A DNA stretch of 64,000 bases from Lysobacter stagni (GTDB lineage Bacteria; Pseudomonadota; Gammaproteobacteria; Xanthomonadales; Xanthomonadaceae): NCBI RefSeq assembly GCF_030053425.1, contig NZ_JASGBI010000001.1, positions 3,232,001 to 3,296,000 on the forward strand, written 5' to 3'. A model generated the notes under the pieces. It had not been told where the DNA came from and did no database searches. It worked only from the letters and a program-made list of their open reading frames with translations. The stretch's first letter is position 1; the number at the start of each line of letters is the position of its first letter. This document shows positions 1 to 8,074 of this stretch, piece by piece. A program made the position numbers and the translations under genes.

Positions 1-387
1 GTGGGCGAGTTGTTGTTCCTGTCCGGCATCGGCCCGCGTGACCCGGCCAGCAACGCCATCGTCGGCAACGTCCACGATGCCGACGGCCGGTTGATCAGCT
101 ACGACATCGACGCGCAGACGCGCGCGGTGTTCGCCAACGTGCGCACCGTGCTGGAAGCCAGCGGCGCACGCTGGGAGGACCTGGTCGACGTCACCGTCTA
201 CCTCACCGACATGGCCCGCGATTTCAAGACGTACAACGCGGTGTGGGCCGAATGGTTCCCCGACATCGACACCGCGCCGTGCCGCACCACGCTGGGCATT
301 ACCGCGCTGCCGACGCCGATAGCGATCGAACTCAAGTGCACCGCCGTCGTGCGCGGCGCGACATCCTCGAGCAAGGCACCGGAGTAA
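1..387 (+). CDS. RidA-family protein, probable 2-aminomuconate deaminase (5' end cut by window edge)
   Basis: RidA/YjgF-fold enzyme. The visible 128 residues lack the usual first ten or so (the family normally begins with a short IGPY-type stretch before LLFLSG), so the true start lies left of the window and the GTG at base 1 is probably an internal Val. The Arg and Glu that bind carboxylate substrates in RidA proteins are present at visible residues 95 (CRTTLG) and 110 (IAIELK), with the same 15-residue spacing as R105/E120 of E. coli RidA. Known members of this superfamily (NbaF/AmnD type) deaminate 2-aminomuconate. Placement directly before 3-hydroxyanthranilate dioxygenase and ACMS decarboxylase supports that role here, as the step turning 2-aminomuconate into 4-oxalocrotonate. 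A general enamine/imine deaminase is the alternative. Confidence 0.85.
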   Translation: MGELLFLSGIGPRDPASNAIVGNVHDADGRLISYDIDAQTRAVFANVRTVLEASGARWEDLVDVTVYLTDMARDFKTYNAVWAEWFPDIDTAPCRTTLGITALPTPIAIELKCTAVVRGATSSSKAPE

Positions 388-390
388 CGC

Positions 391-921
391 ATGCTGCCCG
401 CACCGCTCAACCTGCAGGCGTGGATCGACGAACACCGCCACCTGCTCAAGCCGCCGGTCGGCAACAAGGTGATCTACGTCGGCGACTTCATCGTGATGGT
501 CGTCGGCGGCCCGAACCAGCGCACCGACTACCACTGGGACGAAGGCGCCGAGTGGTTCTACCAGCTCGAAGGCGAGATGGTGCTGCGCATCCAGGAAGAC
601 GGAAAGGTGCGCGATATCCCCATCAAGGCCGACGAGATCTTCCTGCTTCCGCCGCGCGTGCCGCATTCGCCGCAGCGCATGCCCGACTCCATCGGCCTGG
701 TGATCGAGCGCCGCCGCCTGCCGGACGAACTCGACGGCCTGCTGTGGTTCTGCGAACAGTGCAACCACAAGCTGTTCGAAGCGTTTTTCAAGCTGCAGAA
801 CATCGAGACCGACTTCCCGCCGGTGTTCGACCGCTTCTATTCCTCGCGCGAGCACCGCACGTGCAAGGAATGCGGCCACCTGAACCCCGCGCCCGCCAAG
901 TACGTGATGCCGGACACCTGA
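391..921 (+). CDS. nbaC: 3-hydroxyanthranilate 3,4-dioxygenase
   Basis: Cytoplasmic cupin dioxygenase that opens the ring of 3-hydroxyanthranilate to 2-amino-3-carboxymuconate semialdehyde (ACMS). The 176-residue length is typical of the bacterial enzyme. The Fe(II) ligands expected from the Cupriavidus enzyme are at H48, E54 and H92, with substrate Arg candidates at R44 and R96. The C-terminal rubredoxin-like second metal site of bacterial members is intact as CEQC (121-124) and CKEC (158-161). The ATG lies three bases after the upstream stop, and the gene overlaps the next one by a single base (TGATG), so it is translationally coupled in the kynurenine operon. The synonym haaO is also used for this family. 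Confidence 0.95.
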   Translation: MLPAPLNLQAWIDEHRHLLKPPVGNKVIYVGDFIVMVVGGPNQRTDYHWDEGAEWFYQLEGEMVLRIQEDGKVRDIPIKADEIFLLPPRVPHSPQRMPDSIGLVIERRRLPDELDGLLWFCEQCNHKLFEAFFKLQNIETDFPPVFDRFYSSREHRTCKECGHLNPAPAKYVMPDT

Positions 922-1436
922 TGCACCGGACCCTTCCACTGCTTTCCGTTCTCCTCGCCTTTGCGACCGGCGCCGCCGCTGCCGACGACGGCGCGATCGG
1001 CTATCGCCCGTCGAAGATCGTGATGCTTCAGCCTGATTGGCTGATCGGCCAGCGCGTCGACGTGCAGCCGCTGGCCGAGACCATCCGCGCCGTGCAGGCC
1101 GCCGCGTCGTTCTATCGCGTGGAAGGCAAGCCCGACGAATGGGTGAATACCTGCTCGATCTTCCTCGTCCTGCGTCCGCAATCGCACCTGCGCACCTGGT
1201 CGGTCTGCAATGACGAGGACGCTCCGGACCTCGACACGCTGATCGCCTCGTCGCTGCCCGCCGAATCCGTCGCCGACGTACGCGAGGGCAGCGTGATACT
1301 GCAACTGTCCGCGCAGGACGCGCCGTCCGGCCCGCAGGTCGGCACGCTGCCGCTGGCATGGCAACATGCCCTGCAGGGCCGTCGCGACGCGCCGCTCGAA
1401 GCGGAACAACTGGTCAACCAGATCTGGCCGATGTGA
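921..1436 (+). CDS. Small exported protein of unknown function in the kynurenine operon
   Basis: I do not recognise this 171-residue protein. It starts with a clear Sec signal peptide (hydrophobic residues about 5-20, likely cleavage after Ala-Ala-Ala before DDG), so the product should be periplasmic. The mature part has two cysteines in short motifs (NTCSIF, SVCND) that could form a disulphide, and no membrane segment or known catalytic motif. The ATG overlaps the dioxygenase stop by one base and the gene is followed within four bases by ACMS decarboxylase, so it is embedded in a cytoplasmic catabolic operon although exported. A role in sensing or binding an aromatic compound is possible, but nothing in the sequence shows it. 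Confidence 0.8.
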   Translation: MHRTLPLLSVLLAFATGAAAADDGAIGYRPSKIVMLQPDWLIGQRVDVQPLAETIRAVQAAASFYRVEGKPDEWVNTCSIFLVLRPQSHLRTWSVCNDEDAPDLDTLIASSLPAESVADVREGSVILQLSAQDAPSGPQVGTLPLAWQHALQGRRDAPLEAEQLVNQIWPM

Positions 1437-1440
1437 TCCG

Positions 1441-2451
1441 ATGCTGAAAATCGACACCCACGCCCACTACATGCCGCGCGACTGGCCCAACCTGGCGCGC
1501 AAGTATGGCGACGATCGTTTCCCGGTGATCCACCACACCGACGATGGCCGCCATCGCATCTACAAGGACGGCAAGTTCTTCCGCGAGATCTGGTCCAAGA
1601 CCTGGGATCCGCAGGAGCGCATCGACGACTACGCGCGCTTCGGCGTGCAGGTGCAGGTGATCAGCACCGTGCCGGTGATGTTCAGCTACTGGGCCAAGCC
1701 GCACCACGCGCTGGAACTGCACCAGGCGCTCAACGAGCACATGGCCGAGGCCTGCCGCGAGTACCCGCGCCACTACGCCGGCATCGGCACCGTACCGATG
1801 CAGTCGCCGCGCCTGGCCATCCAGGAACTGGAACGCTGCATGGACCAGTTGGGCCTGCAGGGCGTGCAGATCGGCAGCCACATCAACGACTGGAACCTCG
1901 ACGCGCCGGAGCTGTTCGATTTCTTCCAGGCGGCGGGCGAACTGGGCGCAGCGATCCTCGTGCACCCGTGGGACATGATGGGCGCGGCGACCATGCCGAA
2001 GTACTGGCTGCCCTGGCTGGTCGGCATGCCGGCCGAGCAGTCGCGCGCGGCGTGCTGCCTGATCTTCGGCGGAGTGCTCGAACGCGTGCCGAACCTGAAG
2101 GTGTGCATGGCGCACGGCGGCGGCAGTTTCCCCTACACCATCGGGCGCATCGAGCACGGCTTCAACATGCGCCCGGACCTGGTCGCCACCGACAATCCAC
2201 GCAATCCGCGCGACTATCTCGACCAGCTGTTCTTCGATTCCTGGGTGGCCGACCCACGCGCGCTGCGCTATCTGCTCGACACCTGCGGCGTGGACCGCGT
2301 GATGCTGGGCACCGACTACCCGTTCCCGCTGGGCGAGCAGGAACCCGGCGCCGGCATCGCCGCATTGCAGTTGTCCGAAACCGAGCAGAAGCGGCTTTAC
2401 CACGGCACCGCGCTGGAATGGCTGGGCCTGCCGCTGTCGCGCTTCGCCTGA
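1441..2451 (+). CDS. nbaD: 2-amino-3-carboxymuconate-6-semialdehyde decarboxylase (ACMSD)
   Basis: Zinc-dependent amidohydrolase-superfamily decarboxylase that converts ACMS to 2-aminomuconate semialdehyde and so diverts the kynurenine pathway away from quinolinate. The 336-residue protein shows the full metal set by comparison with Pseudomonas ACMSD: HAH at 7-9, H175 (LVHPWD), H225 (AHGGGSFP) and D292 (GTDYPFP). The ATG four bases after the previous stop gives the family-typical N terminus MLKIDTHAH; the open frame continues upstream but would put that motif too far in. Its presence implies that the operon degrades tryptophan for carbon and nitrogen rather than feeding NAD synthesis. Confidence 0.95.
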   Translation: MLKIDTHAHYMPRDWPNLARKYGDDRFPVIHHTDDGRHRIYKDGKFFREIWSKTWDPQERIDDYARFGVQVQVISTVPVMFSYWAKPHHALELHQALNEHMAEACREYPRHYAGIGTVPMQSPRLAIQELERCMDQLGLQGVQIGSHINDWNLDAPELFDFFQAAGELGAAILVHPWDMMGAATMPKYWLPWLVGMPAEQSRAACCLIFGGVLERVPNLKVCMAHGGGSFPYTIGRIEHGFNMRPDLVATDNPRNPRDYLDQLFFDSWVADPRALRYLLDTCGVDRVMLGTDYPFPLGEQEPGAGIAALQLSETEQKRLYHGTALEWLGLPLSRFA

Positions 2452-2454
2452 GTC

Positions 2455-2823
2455 ATGCCGCACGTCACGCTGCACTACACCGGCAACGTCGAGGGGTTCG
2501 ATCCCGACGCGGCCCTGCACGCGATCAACCGCTGCCTGGCCGACAGCGGCCATTTCAACGAGGCCGCGATCAAGAGCCGCGCGCTGCGCCTGGACCATTA
2601 CCGCATCGGAGTCGCCGAGGAAACGCGTGCGTTCCTCCACGTCCAGCTGAAAGTGCTGCCCGGGCGCGACGCGGCCACGCGCGCAGGCTTCGCCACGTTG
2701 ATCGTTGCCGCGCTCGAGGCCACGCTGCCCGCGCGCCATCCACATCTCCAGCTTTGCGTCGAAGTGGACGAGCTGGACGCAGACACCTACACCAAGCGCG
2801 TGATCGACGCGCACAACGCCTGA
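2455..2823 (+). CDS. 5-carboxymethyl-2-hydroxymuconate isomerase-type tautomerase
   Basis: The 122-residue protein matches the CHMI branch of the tautomerase superfamily: it begins Met-Pro-His (MPHVTLHYTGN), so removal of Met exposes the N-terminal Pro used as catalytic base. The C-terminal half (LQLCVEVDELD) is typical of the family. CHMI normally serves homoprotocatechuate degradation, but no other genes of that route are visible. In this operon the natural substrate downstream of 2-aminomuconate deaminase is 2-hydroxymuconate/4-oxalocrotonate, so a stand-in 4-oxalocrotonate tautomerase role is plausible (inference). It lies three bases after ACMSD and four before kynureninase. Confidence 0.85.
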   Translation: MPHVTLHYTGNVEGFDPDAALHAINRCLADSGHFNEAAIKSRALRLDHYRIGVAEETRAFLHVQLKVLPGRDAATRAGFATLIVAALEATLPARHPHLQLCVEVDELDADTYTKRVIDAHNA

Positions 2824-2827
2824 TCCC

Positions 2828-4114
2828 ATGACCGACCTGTATTCCGATTCCTACGCACAGACCCAGGATGCCGCCGACCCGTTGCGTGCATACCGCGATG
2901 AATTCCTGATCCCGCGCCACGACGGCGTCGAACAGGCCTACTTCGTCGGCAACTCGCTGGGCCTGCAACCGCGCGGTGCGCGCGCGCACGTCGAGGAAGT
3001 GCTTTCCAAGTGGGCGGCCGAAGCGGTGGAAGGCCACTTCACCGGGCAGGCGCAGTGGCTGGACTACCACGACCTCGTGCGCGATTCGCTGGCGCGCCTC
3101 GTCGGCGCCAAGCCGCTCGAAGTGGTGGCGATGAACACGCTCACGGTGAACCTGCACCTGATGATGGTGAGCTTCTACCGCCCCACGCGCGAGCGTCCCG
3201 CGATCCTGATCGAGGCCGGCGCGTTCCCGTCGGACCGCTACGCGGTGGAGTCGCAGGTTTCCTTCCACGGCTTCGATCCTGACGTCGACCTGATCGAACT
3301 CCAGCCAGATCAGGCCGACGGCACCACGTCGATGGAGGCGATCGCACGCGCCATCGCCGAGCACGGCCCGCGACTGGCGCTGGTGCTGTGGCCCGGCGTG
3401 CAGTACCGCACCGGCCAGGCATTCGACCTGCCCCGCATCGCCAGCCTCGCGCATGCGCAGGGCGCGGTGTGCGGCTTCGACCTCGCGCACGGCGTCGGCA
3501 ATCTCGATCTCGCGCTGCACGACAGCGGCGTCGACTTCGCCGTGTGGTGCCACTACAAGTACCTCAACAGCGGGCCGGGCGCGGTCGCGGGCTGCTTCGT
3601 GCACGAGCGTCACGCGCACAGCGACCGCCCCCGCTTCGCTGGCTGGTGGGGCCACGACCAGTCCACGCGTTTCCGCATGGGTCCACACTTCGTGCCCACG
3701 CCCGGCGCCGATGGCTGGCAGCTGAGCAACCCGCCCATCCTCGGCATGGCGCCGCTGCGCGCCTCGCTGGAGCTGTTCGACCGCGCTGGCATGCCGGCGT
3801 TGCGCGAGAAGTCCCGCAAGCTCACCGGCTATCTGGAGACGCTGATCCAGCAGCGCCTGGCCGGCACGCTGCAGATCGTCACTCCTGCCGATCCGAACCA
3901 GCGCGGCTGCCAGCTTTCACTGCGCGTGATCGGCGGCCGCGGCCTCACCGGTCGTGACGCCGGACGCGCCCTGTTCGATTACCTCGCCACGCAGGGTGTG
4001 CTGGGCGACTGGCGCGAACCGGATGTGATCCGAATCTCCCCCGCTCCGCTCTACAACACCCACGCCGATGTGTTGCGTTTCGTGCGGGCGGTGGAGGCGT
4101 GGCGGGATGCATAA
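2828..4114 (+). CDS. kynU: Kynureninase
   Basis: PLP-dependent hydrolase that splits kynurenine or 3-hydroxykynurenine into (3-hydroxy)anthranilate and alanine. The 428-residue length is that of bacterial/eukaryotic KynU. The N-terminal GNSLGL signature is at 41-46, and the aldimine lysine is K244 in CHYKYLNSGPG. The cofactor-ring Asp is in the GFDLAHGVGN stretch (about 216-225). Paired with the monooxygenase downstream, it produces the 3-hydroxyanthranilate that the dioxygenase upstream consumes. Its TAA stop lies only four bases before a REP-like palindrome, which is where the otherwise tight operon is broken by the GIY-YIG insert. Confidence 0.96.
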   Translation: MTDLYSDSYAQTQDAADPLRAYRDEFLIPRHDGVEQAYFVGNSLGLQPRGARAHVEEVLSKWAAEAVEGHFTGQAQWLDYHDLVRDSLARLVGAKPLEVVAMNTLTVNLHLMMVSFYRPTRERPAILIEAGAFPSDRYAVESQVSFHGFDPDVDLIELQPDQADGTTSMEAIARAIAEHGPRLALVLWPGVQYRTGQAFDLPRIASLAHAQGAVCGFDLAHGVGNLDLALHDSGVDFAVWCHYKYLNSGPGAVAGCFVHERHAHSDRPRFAGWWGHDQSTRFRMGPHFVPTPGADGWQLSNPPILGMAPLRASLELFDRAGMPALREKSRKLTGYLETLIQQRLAGTLQIVTPADPNQRGCQLSLRVIGGRGLTGRDAGRALFDYLATQGVLGDWREPDVIRISPAPLYNTHADVLRFVRAVEAWRDA

Positions 4115-4118
4115 AGCC

Positions 4119-4144
4119 GTCATTCCCGCGAAGGCGGGAATCCA
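4119..4144 (+). repeat. REP-like palindrome, left copy flanking the GIY-YIG gene
   Basis: A 26-base element of the form GTC-ATTCCCGC-GAAG-GCGGGAAT-CCA. It has an 8-bp perfect stem (4122-4129 with 4134-4141) and a GAAG loop, directly after the kynU stop. It belongs to the common proteobacterial REP type whose translations read VIPAKAGIQ or SFPRRRES. It matches the inverted copy at 4472-4497 at 24 of 26 positions, and the two differences are a compensatory base-pair change in the stem. By eye I find no further copy in the window. Confidence 0.9.
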
Positions 4145-4170
4145 AGGTTCAGATGCATCAAGGACGAACC

Positions 4171-4467
4171 ATGCAGAAGCAACCGGCGGTCTACATGCTG
4201 GCGAGCAGCCGCAATGGAACGATCTACATCGGCGTCACGAGCAACTTGCTGGGTCGTACATGGCAACACCGCGAGCATCTGGTCGATGGCTTCAGCAAGT
4301 TCCATGACGTAACGCGACTCGTCTGGTATGAACAGTGTGACGACATGGCTTCTGCCATCGAACGTGAGAAGCAACTCAAGAAGTGGAACCGGGCATGGAA
4401 GATCCGGTTGATCGAGGAACGTAATCCGGAGTGGATCGACCTTTGGCCCGGCCTTGTCGGCCGCTGA
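4171..4467 (+). CDS. GIY-YIG nuclease-domain protein, REP-flanked
   Basis: A 98-residue single-domain GIY-YIG (URI/UvrC-N type) protein. The GIY-like VYM occurs near residue 7-9 and YIGVTSN near 19-25, followed by the conserved Arg/His region (GRTWQHREH), a Glu in the SAIEREKQLKKWNR helix, and NPEW near the C terminus. Members are predicted metal-dependent nucleases, usually solitary and of unknown biological role. The ATG is chosen because AAGGA lies six bases upstream; longer reading frames would translate the REP element. Base composition is visibly lower in GC than kynU and kmo on either side, and inverted REP-like palindromes bracket it. It therefore looks like an inserted cassette rather than a pathway gene. 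Confidence 0.9.
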   Translation: MQKQPAVYMLASSRNGTIYIGVTSNLLGRTWQHREHLVDGFSKFHDVTRLVWYEQCDDMASAIEREKQLKKWNRAWKIRLIEERNPEWIDLWPGLVGR

Positions 4468-4471
4468 CAGT

Positions 4472-4497
4472 TGGATCCCCGCCTTCGCGGGGATGAC
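4472..4497 (-). repeat. REP-like palindrome, right (inverted) copy flanking the GIY-YIG gene
   Basis: Read on the minus strand it is GTC-ATCCCCGC-GAAG-GCGGGGAT-CCA. It is the same element as the left copy but with a C:G pair replacing the T:A pair at one stem position, so the hairpin is kept. It starts five bases after the GIY-YIG stop and ends four bases before the kmo ribosome binding site (AGGGA at 4501-4505). It thus lies exactly between the insert and the resumed kynurenine operon. Confidence 0.9.
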
Positions 4498-4513
4498 AGC
4501 AGGGAACGATGAA

Positions 4514-5881
4514 GTGACCCAACCTGACAACCGCCACATCACCCTCATCGGCGCCGGCCTTGCCGGCGCAGTGCTTGCCACGCTGCTGGTACGACGCGGT
4601 TGGCGCGTGGACGTGTACGAGAAGCGTGGCGACCCGCGGGTTCAGGGCTATGGCGGCGGACGCTCGATCAACCTGGCGCTGGCCGAGCGCGGCCGCCACG
4701 CCCTGCGCCTGGCCGGCGCTGATGAGGCGGTCATGCAGCATGCGGTGATGATGCGCGGGCGCATGGTGCACTTTCTCGACGGCCGCACCGACCTGCAACG
4801 CTACGGCCGCGACGACAGCGAAGTGATCTGGTCGGTGCATCGTGGCGAGCTCAACGTGATCCTGCTCGACATCGCCGAGCGTGCCGGCGCGAAGCTGCAT
4901 TTCGACCGGGGCCTGTCCGGTGTCGACTTCGACGCGCGCACCGCCCGCTTCACCGATCCACGCGACGGCAGCACGCACGAGGCGCGCTTCGAATCGCTGG
5001 TCGGTGCGGACGGAGCCGGTTCCTCGTTGCGCGCGGCGATGAGCGCGCACGTCGAACTCGGCGAGCGCACGGAGTTCCTTGGCCATTCCTACAAGGAGCT
5101 CGAAATACCGCCGGCCGCCGACGGCAGCTTCAGCATCGAACCCAATGCCCTGCACATCTGGCCGCGCGGCCGTTACATGTGCATCGCGCTGCCCAACGAT
5201 GAACGCACCTTCACCGTCACGCTGTTCCTGCCCAACGAGGGCGACCCCAGCTTCGCCACGGTGCGCAATGGCGAGGATGCGCGCGCCCTGTTCGAACGCG
5301 ACTTCGCCGACGCGGTGCCGTTGATCCCTGCGCTGGAAGAGGATTTCGAGCGCAATCCGGCGGGCCTTCTGGCCACGCTGTATCTGGACCGCTGGCACCT
5401 GGACGGCCGCGCCGTGCTGCTCGGCGATGCCGCGCACGCGATGGTGCCTTTCCACGGCCAGGGCATGAACTGCGCGTTCGAGGATTGCGTGGCGCTGGCC
5501 GAGCACCTGGACGCGAACCCCGATCGCGCTGCCGCGTTCGCCGCGTTCCAGGCCGAACGCCTTCCCAATGCGCGCGCGATCCAGGCCATGGCGCTGGAGA
5601 ACTACCTTGAAATGCGCGATCGCGTCGACGACGACGATTACCTGCTGCAACGCGCACTGGAACGCACGCTGGCGCAGCGCCACCCGGAGCGCTTCATGCC
5701 GCGCTATTCGATGGTGACCTTCCAGCGCATGCCCTATGCGACGGCATACGAGCGTGGCCGCCAGCAGCGCGAGCTGCTGATCGACTTGACGCGCGGCCAC
5801 ACCAGCCTGGATACGCTGGACTGGTCCGCGGTGGACCACGCCGTGCGTGAACGTCTGACGCTCTTGCCGATGGATGCCTGA
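4514..5881 (+). CDS. kmo: Kynurenine 3-monooxygenase
   Basis: FAD- and NADPH-dependent hydroxylase giving 3-hydroxykynurenine. The 455-residue protein has the Rossmann FAD motif GAGLAG (13-18) and an Arg-rich substrate/flavin loop (GGGRSINLALAERG). It also has the DG motif (VGADGAGSSLR) and the second FAD motif GDAAHAMVPFHGQGMN near 306-322. A GTG start is chosen: AGGGA lies eight bases upstream, whereas the in-frame ATGs at 4454 and 4493 would translate the GIY-YIG tail or the REP palindrome. The gene overlaps sbcB by eight bases. With kynU it forms the upper part of the pathway whose lower enzymes lie upstream. Confidence 0.93.
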   Translation: MTQPDNRHITLIGAGLAGAVLATLLVRRGWRVDVYEKRGDPRVQGYGGGRSINLALAERGRHALRLAGADEAVMQHAVMMRGRMVHFLDGRTDLQRYGRDDSEVIWSVHRGELNVILLDIAERAGAKLHFDRGLSGVDFDARTARFTDPRDGSTHEARFESLVGADGAGSSLRAAMSAHVELGERTEFLGHSYKELEIPPAADGSFSIEPNALHIWPRGRYMCIALPNDERTFTVTLFLPNEGDPSFATVRNGEDARALFERDFADAVPLIPALEEDFERNPAGLLATLYLDRWHLDGRAVLLGDAAHAMVPFHGQGMNCAFEDCVALAEHLDANPDRAAAFAAFQAERLPNARAIQAMALENYLEMRDRVDDDDYLLQRALERTLAQRHPERFMPRYSMVTFQRMPYATAYERGRQQRELLIDLTRGHTSLDTLDWSAVDHAVRERLTLLPMDA

Positions 5882-7325
5882 CGTGCCGGCAAGCTTCCTG
5901 TTCTACGACCTGGAAACCTTCGGCGCGGACCCGCGCACCTCGCGCATCGCCCAGTTCGCTGCCATCCGCACCGATGCCGACCTGAACCAGGTCGACGAAG
6001 CGATCAGCGTCTTCGTGCGTCCCGCCGACGACCTGCTGCCCTCGCCCGGCGCGACGATGGTCACGGGCATCTCTCCCCAGCATGCGCTGGCCGAAGGCAT
6101 GGCCGAGGCCGACGCCCTCGCGCTGATGTTCGAGGAGATGTCGCGACCGGAAACCTGCTCGCTGGGCTACAACTCGCTGCGCTTCGACGACGAGTTCGTG
6201 CGCCATGGGTTGTTCCGCAACTTCTTCGACGCCTACGAACGCGAATGGCGCGGCGGGAACTCGCGCTGGGACCTGCTCGACGTGCTGCGCCTGGCGCACG
6301 CGCTGCGCCCCGACGGACTGGTCTGGCCCCGCCGCGAAGACGGCGCCACCTCCTTCAAGCTGGAACACCTCGCCCACGCCAACGATGTGCGCATCGGCGA
6401 CGCGCACGAGGCGTTGTCCGACGTGCGCGCGCTCATCGGCCTTGCGCGCAGGCTGAAGGTTGCGCAACCGAAACTGTGGGACTACGCACTGCGGTTGCGC
6501 GACAAGCGTTACGCGGCCAGCCTGCTGGACGTGGTCGCGATGAAGCCCGTGCTGCATGTCTCGCAACGCTATCCAGCCAGCCGCCTGTGCGCCGCGGCGG
6601 CGCTGCCGATCGCGCGGCATCCGCGCATCGACAGCCGCGTGATCGTGTTCGACCTGGACCAGGATCCGGACGCGCTGCTGCAGCTGGCGCCCGAGGAGAT
6701 TGCCGAACGCCTGTACGTGCGACAGGCCGACCTGCCCGAGGGCGAATCGCGCGTGGCACTGAAAGAGGTGCACACCAACCGCTGCCCGGCGCTGATTTCA
6801 TGGGACCACCTGCGCGGGCCCGACTTCGACCGGCTCGGCATCGATCCCGCCCTCGCCGAAGCGCGTGCCGCGCGCATCCGTGACGCCGGCCCGGGGCTGG
6901 TCGAGAAAGTCCGGCAGGTGTTCTCGACCGAACGCGAGCGCACGACGTCCGACGTCGACGCCTCGCTGTACGACGGTTTCATCGGCGACGGCGACAAGCG
7001 CATGTTCGCGCAGGTGCGCACCACGCCGCCCGAGGCGCTGGGGCTGGCCGAGTTCGGGTTCCGCGATGCGCGCCTGCCGGAGATGCTGTTCCGCTATCGC
7101 GCGCGCAACTGGCCGCAGACCCTGACGGCGCAGGAATGGTCGCGCTGGAACGACTACCGTCGTGCGCGCCTTTGCACCGAATCGGGCTTGTCCGAGTACA
7201 GCTTCGCGCGTTACGCCGAAGAGATCGCGATGCTGCGCGCCCTGCATGCACAGGACACGGCCAGGCAGGTATTGCTCGACCGGCTGGAGGCCTGGGGCGG
7301 CGACATCGCCGCAAGCCTCGCCTGA
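5874..7325 (+). CDS. sbcB: Exodeoxyribonuclease I
   Basis: Single-strand-specific 3'-5' DNA exonuclease of the DEDDh family (483 residues; E. coli ExoI has 475). The first acidic motif is FYDLETFG (D12, E14). The second is YNSLRFDDEF near 100-109, and the third His/Asp pair is in DAHEALSDVRA near 178-183. The C-terminal half carries the SH3-like and helical regions of ExoI (for example KEVHTNRCP). It acts in recombination repair and mismatch repair. The ATG overlaps the kmo stop, so it may be co-transcribed with the catabolic operon, but functional linkage is not implied. Confidence 0.95.
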   Translation: MPDVPASFLFYDLETFGADPRTSRIAQFAAIRTDADLNQVDEAISVFVRPADDLLPSPGATMVTGISPQHALAEGMAEADALALMFEEMSRPETCSLGYNSLRFDDEFVRHGLFRNFFDAYEREWRGGNSRWDLLDVLRLAHALRPDGLVWPRREDGATSFKLEHLAHANDVRIGDAHEALSDVRALIGLARRLKVAQPKLWDYALRLRDKRYAASLLDVVAMKPVLHVSQRYPASRLCAAAALPIARHPRIDSRVIVFDLDQDPDALLQLAPEEIAERLYVRQADLPEGESRVALKEVHTNRCPALISWDHLRGPDFDRLGIDPALAEARAARIRDAGPGLVEKVRQVFSTERERTTSDVDASLYDGFIGDGDKRMFAQVRTTPPEALGLAEFGFRDARLPEMLFRYRARNWPQTLTAQEWSRWNDYRRARLCTESGLSEYSFARYAEEIAMLRALHAQDTARQVLLDRLEAWGGDIAASLA

Positions 7326-7372
7326 CCTTTCCCCCTTTCACGAACCCGTCCCACGCGGGCTGCGACGTCACC

Positions 7373-8059
7373 ATGGCTACCTATTTCAGCGACGCGAGTT
7401 TCAAGTTCCTGCGCGGCATCGCGCGACACAACGACCGCGCCTGGTTCCAGGCGCACAAGGCCGACTACGACGAGCACATCCGCGCGCCGTTCCAGCGCCT
7501 GCTCACCGATCTTCAGCCCATCCTTGCCGGCGTGAGCCTGCATTACCGCGCCGAGCCCAAGACCGTGGGCGGTTCGTTGTTCCGCATCCAGCGCGACACG
7601 CGCTTCGCCAACGACAAGACGCCCTACAAGACCTGGCAGGGCGCGCGCCTGTTCCATGAGCGCGGACGGCAGGTGGAAGCGCCGTCGTTCTATGTGCAGA
7701 TCCAGCCGGGCAACTGCTTCATCGGCACGGGCCTGTGGCATCCGGAACCGGACACGCTGCGCCGCGTGCGCCACTTCATCCTGGACAACCCGGGAAGCTG
7801 GAAGGCCGCCGCGCACGATGCGAAGTTCCGTCGTCGTTTCGATCTGGACGACAGCGAAACGCTGACCCGCATGCCGCGCGGTTTCCCGGACGATTTCGAG
7901 TTCGCCGACGACCTCAAGCGCAAGAACTTCGTGGCCTACCGCATGATCGACGACGCGACCATGACCGGTCCGCGCCTGTTGAAGACGCTGGAGACGGACC
8001 TGCAGGGCCTGGCGCGCTTCACGGATTACCTGTGCGCGTCGCTGGACCTGGAGTTCTGA
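7373..8059 (+). CDS. DUF2461 family protein
   Basis: A 228-residue cytoplasmic protein recognisable as DUF2461 (TIGR02453) by FLRGIARHNDRAWF near the N terminus and RIQRDTRFANDKTPYK about residues 68-83, followed by FYVQIQPG. No biochemical function is established for the family. The chosen ATG gives the normal MATYFSD-type start; the frame upstream of it overlaps sbcB. It is convergent with cfa, separated by only 15 bases with no clear terminator between them. Confidence 0.85.
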   Translation: MATYFSDASFKFLRGIARHNDRAWFQAHKADYDEHIRAPFQRLLTDLQPILAGVSLHYRAEPKTVGGSLFRIQRDTRFANDKTPYKTWQGARLFHERGRQVEAPSFYVQIQPGNCFIGTGLWHPEPDTLRRVRHFILDNPGSWKAAAHDAKFRRRFDLDDSETLTRMPRGFPDDFEFADDLKRKNFVAYRMIDDATMTGPRLLKTLETDLQGLARFTDYLCASLDLEF

Positions 8060-8074
8060 TCGCGCAGCCTGGTC

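Noticed and set aside
1414..2829. Long minus-strand open frame (471 codons) opposite ACMSD and the tautomerase
   Set aside because: Antisense shadow of real genes with conserved catalytic motifs; typical of high-GC DNA, His/Arg/Val-biased composition and no family.
4099..4170. Upstream extension of the GIY-YIG frame
   Set aside because: It would translate the REP palindrome (the SFPRRRES artefact); the ATG at 4171 has a proper AAGGA.
4454..4513. Upstream extension of kmo (ATG 4454 or 4493)
   Set aside because: It reads through the GIY-YIG tail and the second REP element; the GTG at 4514 with AGGGA gives the family-typical length.
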